A DNA stretch of 64,000 nt from an uncultured beta proteobacterium (GCA_903906695.1 CAIVLG010000267.1:1-64000); one strand, 5' to 3'. Counted from the stretch's first letter, positions 26,059 through 35,905 are shown. Notes: a model not told the origin generated them from the sequence alone. Made by a program: numbers and translations.

Positions 26059-26981
26059 ACAGTCGACGCGCGCGCTTCCCAAGTCTCCTGCGCGCTTCTG
26101 AAGTGCTCAATCAGGGGTTGCAGCAGACGCTTGACCACCGCCGGCGGCAAGTCATGTCCCATCCCCCGGATGCCGAGCAATCTGGCACCGGCAATCCTGC
26201 GCGCCGTATCTTCACCGCAGGCGTACGGCACCAGTGGGTCGGCCTCGCCATGCACCACCAGCGTCGGAACCCGCAAGCTGGTTAATTGCGCGGCACGGGT
26301 GATGTCTGCCAAGATAGCCAGCATCTGGCGCCGACTGCCAATCCGGTCATAACCGCGGGCCACCCCCTGCAGTATGCGTTCTCTCAATTCGGGCTCGGGC
26401 GTCGGATAGGCCGGACTGCCTATGACCTTGAACAGCCTGATGTAGTGCTCCACCAGCGCCTGGGGTTGACTGGTGATCGGACGCCTCAGCATCACTCGCA
26501 GCACCCGCGCGCGCGGTCGCGGCAGGGCTCTGGCACCGCTGCTGCTCATGATGCTGGTCAGACTCAGAACCCGTTGGGGCGCAGCCAGAGCCACACGCTG
26601 CGCAATCATGCCGCCCATGCTGGCGCCGACCACATGCGCCTGCTCGATACCCAGTGCATCCAGAACGCCAAGGGAATCGGCCGCCATATCGCGCAAACTG
26701 TAGGGCGAACGCAGCCGCAGGCCCAATCGGGCGCGCACGCTTTCCAGCACCAGCCGCGGCTTGCCCAGCGCATCCATATGCTGACTCAGACCAACGTCGC
26801 GGTTATCGTGTCGCAGCACACGATATCCCGCCTCCACCAGACCCTGCACCAGTTGTGGCGGCCAGGCGACCAGTTGCATGCCCAATCCCATGATCAACAA
26901 GACTACCGGTCGCTCCCGCGCCGCTGCATCGACAGCACTGTCGACGACTTCGATCTCGATGCCGTTGGAGCGGACCTTCAT
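26055..26981 (-). CDS. Alpha/beta hydrolase
   Basis: A 308-residue alpha/beta-fold hydrolase with the nucleophile elbow GASMGG, an acid in [11 protein letters not shown], and a histidine in IRGMGHDLP. The cap region is long and Arg-rich ([13 protein letters not shown]). It resembles the RdmC/aclacinomycin methylesterase-like group. Overlaps ATGA with both yaaA (upstream) and queF (downstream), showing translational coupling. The substrate cannot be inferred. Confidence 0.8.
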   Translation of the reverse strand: MKVRSNGIEIEVVDSAVDAAARERPVVLLIMGLGMQLVAWPPQLVQGLVEAGYRVLRHDNRDVGLSQHMDALGKPRLVLESVRARLGLRLRSPYSLRDMAADSLGVLDALGIEQAHVVGASMGGMIAQRVALAAPQRVLSLTSIMSSSGARALPRPRARVLRVMLRRPITSQPQALVEHYIRLFKVIGSPAYPTPEPELRERILQGVARGYDRIGSRRQMLAILADITRAAQLTSLRVPTLVVHGEADPLVPYACGEDTARRIAGARLLGIRGMGHDLPPAVVKRLLQPLIEHFRSAQETWEARASTV

Positions 26982-27751
26982 GACGACCGGCGCCTGAACA
27001 CCAATCGTTCCGGTCTTGAGACGGTCGTGTCAAACGCGTAGCCTTCCAAGTTGAAACCTTCAAGCTGCCGCGGCGTCAGCACGCGATGCTGCGCCACGTA
27101 GCGTGCCATCAGCCCGCGTGCCCGTTTGGCGTGCAAGGCAAGCACTTTGTAGTGGCCGCCCCGGTACTCCTCAAAGACACATTCGATCACGCGCGCCTTG
27201 ACCGCTTTGACGTCCACCACCTTAAAATATTCTTTGGACGCCAGGTTGACCAACACCGGCGTGACCTCGCGCCGCAGGCGCTGGTTGAGGTAATCCGCTA
27301 TCGTCGAACTCCAGAATTGGTAAAGGTTTTCTCCCTTTGCATTTGCGAGCGTGGTCCCCATTTCAAGCCGGTACGCTTGCATCCAGTCCAGCGGCCTCAA
27401 TACGCCATACAAGCCGCTAAGGATGCAAACATGATCTTGCAACCACTCCCGTTGTTCGCTCGCCAGGCTTGCCGCATCCAGGCCGCCATAGACATTGCCA
27501 TTGAAAGCCAGCACTGCCTGCTTCGAATTCTTCGCATCGAAACGGGGACGCCAAGCCTGGTAGCGCGCCACATTCAGCTGCGCCAGGGCATCACTGATCC
27601 CCATCAACGAAGCCAAGTGCTGCGGTGACTTTTGGCGCAACAGCTCAATCAGCTCGGCCGACTGCTTCACAAACAGCGGTTTGGTGTGGCGAATATCCCC
27701 GGGCGGGGTGCCGAAATCAAGCGATTTGGCAGGGGACAGCAGGAACAACAT
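26978..27751 (-). CDS. yaaA: Peroxide stress protein YaaA (DUF328)
   Basis: A 257-residue DUF328/YaaA protein. Its start, MLFLLSPAKSLDF, is the family hallmark, and LYGVLRPLDWMQAYRLEMG and FKVVDVKAVKARVIE are family-typical too. YaaA limits oxidative DNA damage by lowering free iron. The ATG at 27751 gives the canonical N-terminus; an in-frame start at 27805 would add an Arg/His-rich tail that is not family-like. It lies ten bases after the DUF3501 gene and near rubrerythrin, giving an oxidative-stress theme. Confidence 0.93.
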   Translation of the reverse strand: MLFLLSPAKSLDFGTPPGDIRHTKPLFVKQSAELIELLRQKSPQHLASLMGISDALAQLNVARYQAWRPRFDAKNSKQAVLAFNGNVYGGLDAASLASEQREWLQDHVCILSGLYGVLRPLDWMQAYRLEMGTTLANAKGENLYQFWSSTIADYLNQRLRREVTPVLVNLASKEYFKVVDVKAVKARVIECVFEEYRGGHYKVLALHAKRARGLMARYVAQHRVLTPRQLEGFNLEGYAFDTTVSRPERLVFRRRSS

Positions 27752-27761
27752 GACTGGCAGT

Positions 27762-28352
27762 TTAGCCGAGGTCTCCCGCCAGTGATGCCAGCGTCTCGGG
27801 CGCAATCAGCGTGTGTGCCGGGTAATTCGTGTGGTCACAACCCAAGGTGACGCTGGCGCCGGCCTTGACCGCGGCGCACATGGCCGGCGTCAGCTCGAAA
27901 CGCACAAAGTGCACGGCGGACGTCTTCTCGTCGTTTTCGCGCTCCAGGTCTTCGTCGGCGATGGCGTAGACGCGGCTCTGCCCTTCGACCTCGACAAACA
28001 TACGGTCTTCGACTCCTATCAGGCGCGCCAGTTCGCGCTGGCGCTGATTCACGTCGGGATACTCCAACATCATGGTCGCCTTCCAGTTGCTGCCATCGGG
28101 TACCAATGGCGCGTAGGCTTCGATCTCCTGCGCAATGCCTTCTTCTTCAAAGATCTTCTCAATCCGCAGCATTTCCTGGATCTGGTAGCGGATGGTGGTC
28201 TCAGACTCAAACTGCAGATTGATGTGCTCACCCAGACGCACGCTGCGCAGCTTGCGCTGCGCCATCACGCTCGCCTTGTTGAGCTTGCGCCACTTGCTGT
28301 AGGCCTCCAGCGACATGAGGCTCTCTATGGTGATGGTTCCGGTTAATTGCAT
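27762..28352 (-). CDS. DUF3501 family protein
   Basis: A 196-residue protein of the DUF3501 group: an N-terminal YSKWRKLNKASVMAQRKLR, then VRLGEHINLQFESETT and YAPLVPDGSNWKATMMLEY. It has no catalytic motif I can name. This family repeatedly accompanies an HdrD/GlpC-like Fe-S protein and rubrerythrin, as here. The ATG at 28352 is chosen over one at 28376 because it fits the family start. A REP-like palindrome lies between it and the Fe-S gene. Confidence 0.85.
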   Translation of the reverse strand: MQLTGTITIESLMSLEAYSKWRKLNKASVMAQRKLRSVRLGEHINLQFESETTIRYQIQEMLRIEKIFEEEGIAQEIEAYAPLVPDGSNWKATMMLEYPDVNQRQRELARLIGVEDRMFVEVEGQSRVYAIADEDLERENDEKTSAVHFVRFELTPAMCAAVKAGASVTLGCDHTNYPAHTLIAPETLASLAGDLG

Positions 28353-28373
28353 TTCATTGACTCTTAAAAGCGT

Positions 28374-28424
28374 CATCCCTGACCTGATCCGGGATCCATG
28401 GATTGCGGGTCAGGCCCGCAATGA
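28374..28424. repeat. REP-like palindrome related to the one at 4429-4539
   Basis: TTGCGGGTCAGGCCCGCAA at 28403-28421 is a perfect 7-base hairpin with loop TCAGG, preceded by GTCATCCC at 28374 and CTGATCCGGGATCC. The same words (GATTGCGG, CAATGACAAA, GTCATCCC, GGGATCC) occur in the 4429-4539 element. It lies inside the rubrerythrin-Fe-S-DUF3501 operon, between two genes. Confidence 0.78.
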
Positions 28425-28432
28425 CAAACTGT

Positions 28433-29779
28433 TCACAAACCATAAGCCTTGGCGACCAGGCTCAACGGATGCTTGAGTTCTGGCGTCCCAAGGTCGTTGA
28501 CCTCAAAACCTTGCGCAATGTGGCGCCCCCCGAGCGGGCAGTCCGAACTGATGAAATCCGGCTTGGCACCATCCCTCATGCTGGCCATCGCCTTAAACAC
28601 TGGTTTGCCGATCTTCATGGCCTGCTGGTGCGTTGCCTTCTTCACACCGAAAGTGCCGGCGTGACCGGAGCAACGTTCGATCGTGTTGATGGTGGTACCG
28701 GGAATCATCTTCAGCATTTCCTCGGTCTTCTTGCCGATATTCTGGACGCGACCATGGCACGGAATCTGGTAACTGACATTGCCCAAGGGCACCGGAAACT
28801 CCGTCTTCAGCAGACCATCGCGCTTGCGTTGCATCAGGTACTCGAACGGATCCCACATCGCGTCCTTCACCAACTGCACGTCGGCCTCGTCCGGATACAT
28901 CAGCGGGATTTCCTGCTTGAACATCAGGGCGCAACTTGGCACTGCGGCAAGAATCGCGTAGCCCTCTTGGGCGTAACGCACCAACACCGGAATATTGGCT
29001 TCCTTGCTGGCGTTGACCGACTGCAAATCACCGAGTTCAAGCTTGGGCATGCCGCAGCATTTCTCTTTCTCGACAATCACATAGGGCACATCGTTGTGAT
29101 CGAGAATCTTCAGCAGGTCCAGACCAATGCCGGGCTCGTTGTAGTTGATGTAGCAGGTGGAAAAAATGGCAGCCTTTCCTGGCGTTTTTTGACCATCGGT
29201 TACCACGGTCGTCTTCGCCTTGGGTGCGGCAGAGCGGAATCGTTGTGTCGCCAGCGAGGGAAGCCAGGCATTCTTGTCAACGCCGAGGGCCGATTCCATC
29301 GCACTGCGAACGATCCTAGTCTGATTCACCGCATTGGCCACCTGCACGACGATCGGAATGCCGGCAAACTGTCCGTGCATGTCAGTGGACGCCAGAAATT
29401 TTTCGCCAAGTCCGACTTCACCCTTTTTGAACTTGATCGCTTTGGCACGCAGCATGGTGTGCGGAAAATCCAGATTGAACTGGTGCGGCGGCACATAAGG
29501 ACACTTGGTCAGGTAGCACAGATCACACAGATAGCATTGATCGACGACCTTCCAGTACTCCTTCTTGTCGACGCCTTCGACCTCGCCACTCTTGGTTGCA
29601 TCAACCAGGTCGAACAAGGTCGGAAACGAACCGCACAAGCTGACGCAGCGCCGGCAACCATGGCAGATGTCAAAGATCCGCTCCAGTTCGTGAACGACCA
29701 ACTCTTCGTTGTAGTAATCGGGGTTTTTCCAGTCAATCGGATGCCGGGTCGGTGCCTGCAGATTTCCCTCGCGTGCCAT
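28433..29779 (-). CDS. HdrD/GlpC-like Fe-S oxidoreductase with two [4Fe-4S] and two CCG domains
   Basis: A 448-residue electron-transfer protein. Two ferredoxin-type motifs lie near the N-terminus: C39-x2-C42-x2-C45-x3-C49 (DICHGCRRCVSLCG) and C82-x2-C85-x2-C88-x4-C93 (QCYLCDLCYLTKCP). Two cysteine-rich CCG domains follow (FSTCYINYNEPG ... VEKEKCCGMPK, and IPCHGRVQNIGKK ... IERCSGHAG), the second with a Ser where the second CCG cysteine usually sits. The physiological partner is unknown. It is grouped with rubrerythrin and DUF3501, a recurring trio. The start at 29779 is preferred over one at 29845, which would precede the upstream hairpin. Confidence 0.9.
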   Translation of the reverse strand: MAREGNLQAPTRHPIDWKNPDYYNEELVVHELERIFDICHGCRRCVSLCGSFPTLFDLVDATKSGEVEGVDKKEYWKVVDQCYLCDLCYLTKCPYVPPHQFNLDFPHTMLRAKAIKFKKGEVGLGEKFLASTDMHGQFAGIPIVVQVANAVNQTRIVRSAMESALGVDKNAWLPSLATQRFRSAAPKAKTTVVTDGQKTPGKAAIFSTCYINYNEPGIGLDLLKILDHNDVPYVIVEKEKCCGMPKLELGDLQSVNASKEANIPVLVRYAQEGYAILAAVPSCALMFKQEIPLMYPDEADVQLVKDAMWDPFEYLMQRKRDGLLKTEFPVPLGNVSYQIPCHGRVQNIGKKTEEMLKMIPGTTINTIERCSGHAGTFGVKKATHQQAMKIGKPVFKAMASMRDGAKPDFISSDCPLGGRHIAQGFEVNDLGTPELKHPLSLVAKAYGL

Positions 29780-29818
29780 GGTCGGGCCTCTTGAAAATGA
29801 ATTTTTGAATTCTCTGCA

Positions 29819-29842
29819 TTGGGCGCTGCCAGCAACGCCCAA
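29819..29842 (-). terminator. Intercistronic hairpin between rubrerythrin and Fe-S genes
   Basis: The arms TTGGGCG (29819-29825) and CGCCCAA (29836-29842) extend to a stem of about 10 pairs with one wobble and a four-base loop. No U-run follows on the minus strand, so it looks more like an mRNA-stabilising or attenuating hairpin than a full terminator, and could raise rubrerythrin output relative to the downstream genes. Confidence 0.4.
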
Positions 29843-29862
29843 CACAGACTATTCAGTGGCTA

Positions 29863-30285
29863 TCAATCAGCCAGCTCTGCCAAAGCCTTGGCATAGCGAT
29901 TGGCATGCGAACGCTCGGCCTTGGCCAGCGTCTCGAACCAGTCGGCCACCTCGTCATGACCTTCGTCACGCGCCGTTTTGGCCATGCCAGGGTACATGTC
30001 GGTGTACTCGTGGGTCTCACCGGCGACCGCCGATTTGAGGTTGTCACGGGTGGCGCCGAACGGCAGGCCGGTGGCCGGGTCACCGCACTGTTCAAGCCAT
30101 TCGAGATGGCCGTGGGCATGGCCGGTTTCCCCCTCTGCGGTGGAGCGAAACAACGCCGCCACATCGGGTTGGCCTTCAACATCAGCCTTGTTCGCGAAAT
30201 ACAGATAACGGCGGTTTGCCTGTGACTCGCCTGCGAAGGCGGCTTTCAGGTTGTCTTCCGTCTTCGAGCCTTTGAGTGCTGCCAT
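29863..30285 (-). CDS. Rubrerythrin-like diiron protein (no rubredoxin domain)
   Basis: A 140-residue four-helix ferritin-like protein. It shows the paired ExxH-type ligands of rubrerythrins: AFAGESQANRRYLYFA, STAEGETGHAHGHLEW, AVAGETHEYTDMYPG and KAERSHANRY. The C-terminal rubredoxin module of classical rubrerythrin is absent. It likely reduces hydrogen peroxide, with electrons perhaps from the Fe-S protein encoded next. GGAGAATT precedes the ATG. It heads the minus-strand operon and diverges from valS. Confidence 0.92.
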   Translation of the reverse strand: MAALKGSKTEDNLKAAFAGESQANRRYLYFANKADVEGQPDVAALFRSTAEGETGHAHGHLEWLEQCGDPATGLPFGATRDNLKSAVAGETHEYTDMYPGMAKTARDEGHDEVADWFETLAKAERSHANRYAKALAELAD

Positions 30286-30445
30286 CGAATTCTCCTAGAG
30301 TTAAAAAATGAGCGCTTTGAACAACAATTTGCCAAAGACCGGCAAAGCTTATCCCTTAATGGGTGCCCAGTCTAATTGGATGGATCAATAACAGCCATTG
30401 TTTTTGCCTATAAAAATAGTTTCCCCGAATAAAATCGAAGCCACC

Positions 30446-33400
30446 ATGAACGACGCACTAAAACAACCCGGTCTGAACAGCCTTTCCAAATCGTTCGAAC
30501 CGGCCGCCATCGAATCCCGCTGGGGACCCGAATGGGAGCGCCGGGGCTACGGCCAAGCCGGCTATCGCGGTAGCAAAACACCCAAAAGCGGCGCTGATTC
30601 GTTCTCCATTCAGTTGCCGCCACCGAATGTCACCGGCACACTGCACATGGGGCACGCATTCAACCAGACCATTATGGACTCGCTGACGCGCTATCACCGC
30701 ATGCGCGGCGACAACACGGCATGGATTCCGGGCACGGACCACGCCGGCATTGCCACGCAGATCGTGGTTGAACGCCAGTTGCAGGAGCAACAGACAAGCC
30801 GCCATGACCTGGGACGCAAGAACTTCGTCGCCAAGGTCTGGGAATGGAAGGAAAAATCGGGCAACACCATCACGACCCAGATGCGGCGCATGGGTGACAG
30901 CGTGGACTGGAGTCGCGAGTACTTCACGATGGACGACAAGCTGTCCAAGACCGTCACCGAAACCTTTGTCCGCCTCTATGAGCAAGGCCTGATCTACCGC
31001 GGCAAGCGACTGGTCAACTGGGATCCGGTGCTGCAGAGCGCCGTCAGCGACCTGGAGGTCGAGAGCGCGGAGGAAGACGGCTTCATGTGGCACATCTGCT
31101 ACCCCTTTACAGAGGGTCCGCAGTTGGTTGACGGTGCCATGGCGGCGGGTCTCGTGGTCGCCACGACCCGGCCCGAAACCATGCTCGGCGACGTGGCACT
31201 AATGGTGCATCCCGAGGACGAGCGCTACCGGCAGCTGATCGGCAAGCAGGTCACACTGCCACTATGCAATCGCAACGTCCCGGTGATCGCCGACGACTAC
31301 GTGGACAAGGCTTTCGGCACCGGCGTGGTGAAAGTCACACCAGCGCACGACCAGAACGATTACGCCGTCGGCCAGCGCCACAAACTACCCATCATTGGTG
31401 TGCTGACACTGGACGCCAAAATCAACGACAAGGCGCCACTGGCCTACCAGGGGCTGGACCGCTTTGTGGCGCGAAAAAAAGTGGTTGCCGATCTGCAGAC
31501 GCTGAACCTGTTGGTCGAAACAAAGAAACACAAACTGATGGTGCCTCGCTGCGGGCGCACTGGCCAGATCATCGAACCCATGCTCACAGACCAATGGTTC
31601 GTCGCAATGACCAAAATCAGTCCGCAAGACCCGACTAGCAAATCGATTGCACAGAAAGCGATTGATGCGGTGCAGTCGGGCGAAATCAGATTCGTGCCAG
31701 AGAACTGGGTCAACACTTATAACCAGTGGATGAACAACATACAGGACTGGTGCATCAGCCGCCAATTGTGGTGGGGCCATCAGATTCCAGCCTGGTACGA
31801 CGAAGAAGGCAGGGTGTACGTGGCGCGTAACGAAGCCGAGGCACAGACGCAGGCACCGGGTAAAACGCTGAAACGAGACGAGGATGTGTTGGATACGTGG
31901 TATTCCTCCGCATTAGTTCCCTTTAGCACTATGGGTTGGCCCAACAGCGCAGCGCTGGGACAAGCCGGGCTTGGGCGCAGCGATTTTGTGCGCGAAGCGC
32001 ATATGAGCAAGACCGAGTCCGGCTCGGCCCAGCGCGGCTCCGGCACTGAGGCGGAGCTCTCAGACTACAACCTGTACCTGCCATCGAGCGTGCTGGTCAC
32101 CGGCTACGACATCATCTTTTTCTGGGTGGCGCGGATGATCATGATGACCACCCACTTTACCGGCCGGGTGCCGTTCAGGCACGTCTACATCCATGGTCTG
32201 GTGCGCGATGCGCAGGGCCACAAGATGAGCAAGTCTGAGGGCAATGTACTGGACCCGGTGGACCTGATCGACGGCATTGCGCTGCCCGAGTTGCTGGCCA
32301 AACGCTCCGAAGGCTTGCGCAAGCCCGAAACCGCACCGCAGGTGCGCAAGAACACCGAAAAAGAATTTCCGAACGGTATTCCGGCCTTCGGCGCCGATGC
32401 GCTGCGCTTTACCTTTGCCTCTCTGGCATCACTCGGACGCAGCATCAACTTCGATGCCAAGCGCTGTGAGGGCTACCGCAATTTCTGCAACAAGTTGTGG
32501 AATGCCAGCCGTTTCGTACTGATGAATTGCGAAGGTCAAGACTGCGGACTGAACGAACACACCGAGGAAGAGTGTGCAGTGGGTGGCAGCGCACATGGCT
32601 ACCTCGATTTCAGCGCGGCCGATCGCTGGATCGTCTCGCTACTGCAGCGTACCGAAGCCGATGTAGCGACCGGCTTTGAGGAATACCGACTCGACAACGT
32701 GGCAAACAGTTTGTATGACTTTGTCTGGAATGAATTCTGCGACTGGTATCTGGAAATTGCCAAGGTCCAGTTGCAACAGGGCGGCCCGGCGCAGCAACGC
32801 GCCACGCGCCGCACGCTGATTCGCACGCTGGAAACCGTGCTGCGCCTGGCGCATCCTGTCATTCCGTTTGTCACCGAAGAACTTTGGCAACAGGTGGCGC
32901 CGGTTGCAGGACGCGCCGGCGCTTCGGTCGCCATCGCCGCCTACCCCATGAGCCAGCCCGAGCGGATTGACGAAGCGGCGATTGCGCACGTCGGCAGACT
33001 CAAGGCACTGGTCGATGCCTGTCGCAACCTGCGCGGTGAAATGAACGTTTCGCCCGCCACGCGGCTGCCGCTGTTCGTGATCGCCAGCGAAGCCGATGAC
33101 GCAGGCTTCCTCAGGCATTCAGCGCCGGTCTTGCAGGCGCTGGCCAAGCTCAACGAGGTGCGCGTGTTCGAAGATGAATCCGCCTGGTCGGCAGCGGCGC
33201 AAGCAGCGCCAGTCGCGGTAGTGGGCGGCGCCCGCATCTGCCTGCACATGGAAATCGACGTCGCTGCTGAAAAGCTTCGCCTGGGCAAAGAAGCGATGCG
33301 CCTGGAGGGCGAAATTACCAGAGCCAATGGCAAGCTGGGAAATCAGGCTTTCGTCGCCAAAGCGCCTGCGACGGTAATCGATCTGGAGCGCAAGCGGGTG

Positions 33401-33457
33401 GCTGATTTTGAAGCGACGTTGACCAAGTTGAAGGATCAGCTGCTACGCCTCGGGTAA
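30446..33457 (+). CDS. valS: Valyl-tRNA synthetase
   Basis: Charges tRNA-Val. The 1003-residue class I synthetase has the HIGH motif as [12 protein letters not shown], the KMSKS motif ([10 protein letters not shown]), the editing domain with [11 protein letters not shown], and a C-terminal coiled coil ([16 protein letters not shown]). It is longer than E. coli ValRS (951), partly because of an extra stretch at about residues 501-542 between STMGWP and [14 protein letters not shown]. The ATG at 30446 is preferred over an in-frame start at 30398 because the latter adds an unlikely extension. It stands alone, with divergent rubrerythrin and convergent tusA. Confidence 0.96.
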   Translation: MNDALKQPGLNSLSKSFEPAAIESRWGPEWERRGYGQAGYRGSKTPKSGADSFSIQLPPPNVTGTLHMGHAFNQTIMDSLTRYHRMRGDNTAWIPGTDHAGIATQIVVERQLQEQQTSRHDLGRKNFVAKVWEWKEKSGNTITTQMRRMGDSVDWSREYFTMDDKLSKTVTETFVRLYEQGLIYRGKRLVNWDPVLQSAVSDLEVESAEEDGFMWHICYPFTEGPQLVDGAMAAGLVVATTRPETMLGDVALMVHPEDERYRQLIGKQVTLPLCNRNVPVIADDYVDKAFGTGVVKVTPAHDQNDYAVGQRHKLPIIGVLTLDAKINDKAPLAYQGLDRFVARKKVVADLQTLNLLVETKKHKLMVPRCGRTGQIIEPMLTDQWFVAMTKISPQDPTSKSIAQKAIDAVQSGEIRFVPENWVNTYNQWMNNIQDWCISRQLWWGHQIPAWYDEEGRVYVARNEAEAQTQAPGKTLKRDEDVLDTWYSSALVPFSTMGWPNSAALGQAGLGRSDFVREAHMSKTESGSAQRGSGTEAELSDYNLYLPSSVLVTGYDIIFFWVARMIMMTTHFTGRVPFRHVYIHGLVRDAQGHKMSKSEGNVLDPVDLIDGIALPELLAKRSEGLRKPETAPQVRKNTEKEFPNGIPAFGADALRFTFASLASLGRSINFDAKRCEGYRNFCNKLWNASRFVLMNCEGQDCGLNEHTEEECAVGGSAHGYLDFSAADRWIVSLLQRTEADVATGFEEYRLDNVANSLYDFVWNEFCDWYLEIAKVQLQQGGPAQQRATRRTLIRTLETVLRLAHPVIPFVTEELWQQVAPVAGRAGASVAIAAYPMSQPERIDEAAIAHVGRLKALVDACRNLRGEMNVSPATRLPLFVIASEADDAGFLRHSAPVLQALAKLNEVRVFEDESAWSAAAQAAPVAVVGGARICLHMEIDVAAEKLRLGKEAMRLEGEITRANGKLGNQAFVAKAPATVIDLERKRVADFEATLTKLKDQLLRLG

Positions 33458-33465
33458 AGCGTTTT

Positions 33466-33693
33466 CTAGCGCCGGCGCATGACGTGAAAGTACTCCAGAC
33501 CGACAGTTTGCTGTTCCAGCAATTCATTGCCGGTCTGCTTGGCAAAGGCCTGAAAATCGCGCATGGAACCGGCGTCTGTCGCCACGACCCTGAGCGTCTG
33601 TCCGCTTTGCATGTCAGCCAGTGCCTTCTTGGCTTTCAGGATAGGCAACGGGCAGTTCAGGCCGCGGGCGTCGAGTTCTCGGTCGATTTGCAT
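33466..33693 (-). CDS. TusA-family sulfur carrier protein
   Basis: A 75-residue TusA/SirA-fold protein with the hallmark CPxP motif (LDARGLNCPLPILKAKKAL), whose cysteine carries persulfide sulfur. AGGAAC lies upstream of the ATG at 33693. It may serve tRNA 2-thiouridine formation or another sulfur relay; paralogues exist, so the tusA symbol is not certain. Its stop is nine bases from the valS stop. Confidence 0.88.
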   Translation of the reverse strand: MQIDRELDARGLNCPLPILKAKKALADMQSGQTLRVVATDAGSMRDFQAFAKQTGNELLEQQTVGLEYFHVMRRR

Positions 33694-33735
33694 CAAGTGT
33701 TCCTTGGAGTGAACTGAATTCTAGAGCCCTTGCGC

Positions 33736-34266
33736 TCAAACCCGCCGGGGAAACTCGACAAACTGCGGCTCGTGGCCGCGCGAACGCAACCAGTCGGCCA
33801 GCGCCTGGCCGGTGCCGGCACGCCAGCACTTCACCTCATCGAGCGCAAACAATCGGTAATCCACCAGTTCGGGCGACAGTTTCACCTCACCATGGCAGAC
33901 CGCGTGATAGGCCACGATGAGCTGGTTCATGCGCTGAAAATCATAGACACCAATCAAATTCAGCGCGCTGGTGCTCAAATTGGTTTCTTCCATGATCTCT
34001 CGGGCCATGCCGCCCTGGGGCGTCTCACCCGCCTCCATGAAGCCGGTGATCAGCGCAAACATCTTGCCCGGCCAAGCCGCGTTCTGCGCGAGCAGAACCT
34101 TGCCCTGGTACTCGATGACCGCCGCCAGCACGGGGATTGGATTGTTCCAGTGGGTGTAGTCGCAGGCCCCGCAGCGCAAGCGTTCCTTGTCGCCACTGTC
34201 CTCAGTCTGCGTGATCAGGGTCAGCGGTGCGGCGCACTGCGGACAGAAGCGAAAGGCTTGCGTCAT
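33736..34266 (-). CDS. Nudix hydrolase with N-terminal zinc ribbon
   Basis: A 176-residue protein. A zinc ribbon lies at the N-terminus (FCPQCAAPL ... LRCGACDY), then a Nudix box GFMEAGETPQGGMAREIMEE that fits Gx5Ex7REUxEE. The ribbon-Nudix pairing resembles NADH pyrophosphatase (NudC) but the protein is shorter, so the substrate (NADH, a nucleotide sugar or another) is uncertain. Overlaps the cysM stop (ATGA). Confidence 0.88.
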   Translation of the reverse strand: MTQAFRFCPQCAAPLTLITQTEDSGDKERLRCGACDYTHWNNPIPVLAAVIEYQGKVLLAQNAAWPGKMFALITGFMEAGETPQGGMAREIMEETNLSTSALNLIGVYDFQRMNQLIVAYHAVCHGEVKLSPELVDYRLFALDEVKCWRAGTGQALADWLRSRGHEPQFVEFPRRV

Positions 34267-35165
34267 GCGGGAAAGACTCCGGTTGAAAGATAACGGTCAC
34301 CGCGATCGCAGACCACGAACACGATGGTCGCGTTGTTTTCTCGCAGGGCGATCTGCTGTGCCACCCAGCAGGCACCGGCCGCTGATATGCCGGCAAAGAT
34401 GCCTTCTTCACACGCCAGACGCCGGCACATGTCTTCGGCCGTCTCCTGGCTCACGTACATCAACTCATCCACGCGGCTAGCGTCGTATATCTTCGGCAGG
34501 TATTCCTGCGGCCATTTGCGGATACCGGGAATGCGCGAACCCTCCATCGGCTGCACGCCAATGACTTTGATTGTCGGATTCTTCTGCTTGAGGAATTGCG
34601 AAACGCCGGTGATGGTGCCGGTGGTTCCCATGGCGCTGACAAAGTGCGTGACGTGCCCTTTGGTATCGGCCCAGATTTCCGGGCCGGTGGTTTCGAAATG
34701 AATGCGCGGGTTGTCGGCATTGGCAAACTGGTCCAGTACAAACCCTTTGCCGTCGCGCTGCATCTGCTCGGCCAGGTCACGCGCGTATTCGATGCCGCCG
34801 CTCTTGGGTGTCAGGATCAGTTCGGCACCAAACGCCTTCATGGTTTGGGCGCGCTCGATCGAGAGGTCTTCGGGCATGATCAAAATCATTAGATAGCCCT
34901 TGATGGCAGCCGCCATGGCCAGCGCGATGCCGGTGTTGCCAGAAGTTGCTTCGATCAGAGTGTCGCCAGGCTTGATGTCGCCGCGCTCCTGAGCCCGGCG
35001 GATCATCGACAAGGCTGGGCGATCTTTCACCGAGCCGGCCGGGTTATTGCCTTCTAGTTTGCCCAAAATCACGTTGCTCCGGCGCGCGTTTTCATCAGCG
35101 CCGATACGCTGCAACCGGACCAGCGGCGTCTTGCCGATGGCGTCTTCAACTGTAGGATATTTCAT
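34263..35165 (-). CDS. cysM: Cysteine synthase B (O-acetylserine sulfhydrylase)
   Basis: A PLP enzyme that makes cysteine from O-acetylserine and sulfide or thiosulfate. The 300-residue chain has the lysine motif GNNPAGSVKDRPALSM, the phosphate/substrate loop EATSGNTGIALAM, and the FAMILY-typical FETTGPEIWADTKG and VSAMGTTGTITGV. The CysM rather than CysK assignment rests on NNPAGSVKDRPA and the start YPTVEDAIGKTPLV. The ATG at 35165 fits; an ATG nine bases upstream is possible. It precedes the Nudix gene with ATGA overlap. Confidence 0.93.
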   Translation of the reverse strand: MKYPTVEDAIGKTPLVRLQRIGADENARRSNVILGKLEGNNPAGSVKDRPALSMIRRAQERGDIKPGDTLIEATSGNTGIALAMAAAIKGYLMILIMPEDLSIERAQTMKAFGAELILTPKSGGIEYARDLAEQMQRDGKGFVLDQFANADNPRIHFETTGPEIWADTKGHVTHFVSAMGTTGTITGVSQFLKQKNPTIKVIGVQPMEGSRIPGIRKWPQEYLPKIYDASRVDELMYVSQETAEDMCRRLACEEGIFAGISAAGACWVAQQIALRENNATIVFVVCDRGDRYLSTGVFPA

Positions 35166-35202
35166 ACCCCACACTGTGCCATAATTTGCGCCTTACCCCT
35201 CT

Positions 35203-35287
35203 GCCCGGGTGGCGAAATTGGTAGACGCGCCAGACTCAAAATCTGGTTCCGAGAGGAGTGTCGGTTCGATTCCGACTCCGGGCACCA
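35203..35287 (+). tRNA. tRNA-Leu (anticodon CAA)
   Basis: An 85-base class II tRNA including the encoded CCA end. The acceptor arms are GCCCGGG and TCCGGGC (one G-U pair), the anticodon stem CCAGA/TCTGG encloses loop CTCAAAA, giving anticodon CAA for UUG leucine. A long variable arm and the T arm GTCGGTTCGATTCCGAC are present. It follows the cysM start on the opposite strand by 37 bases. Confidence 0.96.
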
Positions 35288-35338
35288 TTGCAGTGAGAGT
35301 GAGTGACAGAGTTTGTGCTGACCTTGGAAAGGTTTGAA

Positions 35339-35884
35339 ATGCCACTTACACGCCAGCCCATGAAGCTCAAATTCACCGACCTTCAGCGACTCGTCGCTGT
35401 TACCTGCCTGGTCTTTGCATCGTCATACTGTTTGGGCGCCCAGGAAGACGCATACGTTGAAAGCGTTGTCAACGCAACACCATCACAGGCCTGGAGCGCT
35501 TTGACAACCAAGACTGGACTGGAATCCTGGATGGTTGCGATGGCCGAGGTGGATTGGCGCATCGGCGGTTCAATCCGAACGCGCTACAAAGCGGATGGCT
35601 TTATCGGTGACGATGGAACCATCGAAAACTCGATATTGAGTTTTGATGAGCCCAGAATGTATTCCATAAGAATTGCGAAACCGCCCCAAGGTTTTCCGTT
35701 CATGGCAGCCTTCAAATCAGTTTGGAGTGTGGTGTATTTCGAGCCTGTTGCTGCTGGAAAGACCAGGGTCTCGATTCGCATGCATGGTTTTTCGGAAGAA
35801 GATGAGTCGCAAAAAATGCGTGAGTTCTTTTTGCGAGGCAACCAATACATACTTGACAAGCTCGGAGAGAAGTTCTCCAGGTGA
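35339..35884 (+). CDS. SRPBCC (START/AHSA1-like) domain protein with N-terminal signal
   Basis: A 181-residue protein. A hydrophobic segment (LVAVTCLVFASSYCLGA) looks like a signal peptide, followed by an AHA1/SRPBCC fold: ESVVNATPSQAWSALTT, WMVAMAEVDWRIGGSIRT and WSVVYFEPVAAGKTRVSI. SRPBCC proteins bind hydrophobic ligands. The ATG at 35339 has GGAAAGG at good distance; an ATG at 35360 gives a shorter signal. No partner gene is obvious; the VOC remnant downstream is a different family often found near such proteins. Confidence 0.7.
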   Translation: MPLTRQPMKLKFTDLQRLVAVTCLVFASSYCLGAQEDAYVESVVNATPSQAWSALTTKTGLESWMVAMAEVDWRIGGSIRTRYKADGFIGDDGTIENSILSFDEPRMYSIRIAKPPQGFPFMAAFKSVWSVVYFEPVAAGKTRVSIRMHGFSEEDESQKMREFFLRGNQYILDKLGEKFSR

Positions 35885-35905
35885 CTTTGGTCTACTGGTC
35901 AGGCT

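Noticed and set aside
28403..29794. 463-codon plus-strand open frame opposite the Fe-S oxidoreductase gene
   Set aside because: It is antisense to a gene with clear cysteine motifs and reads as low-complexity His/Leu/Arg-rich sequence.
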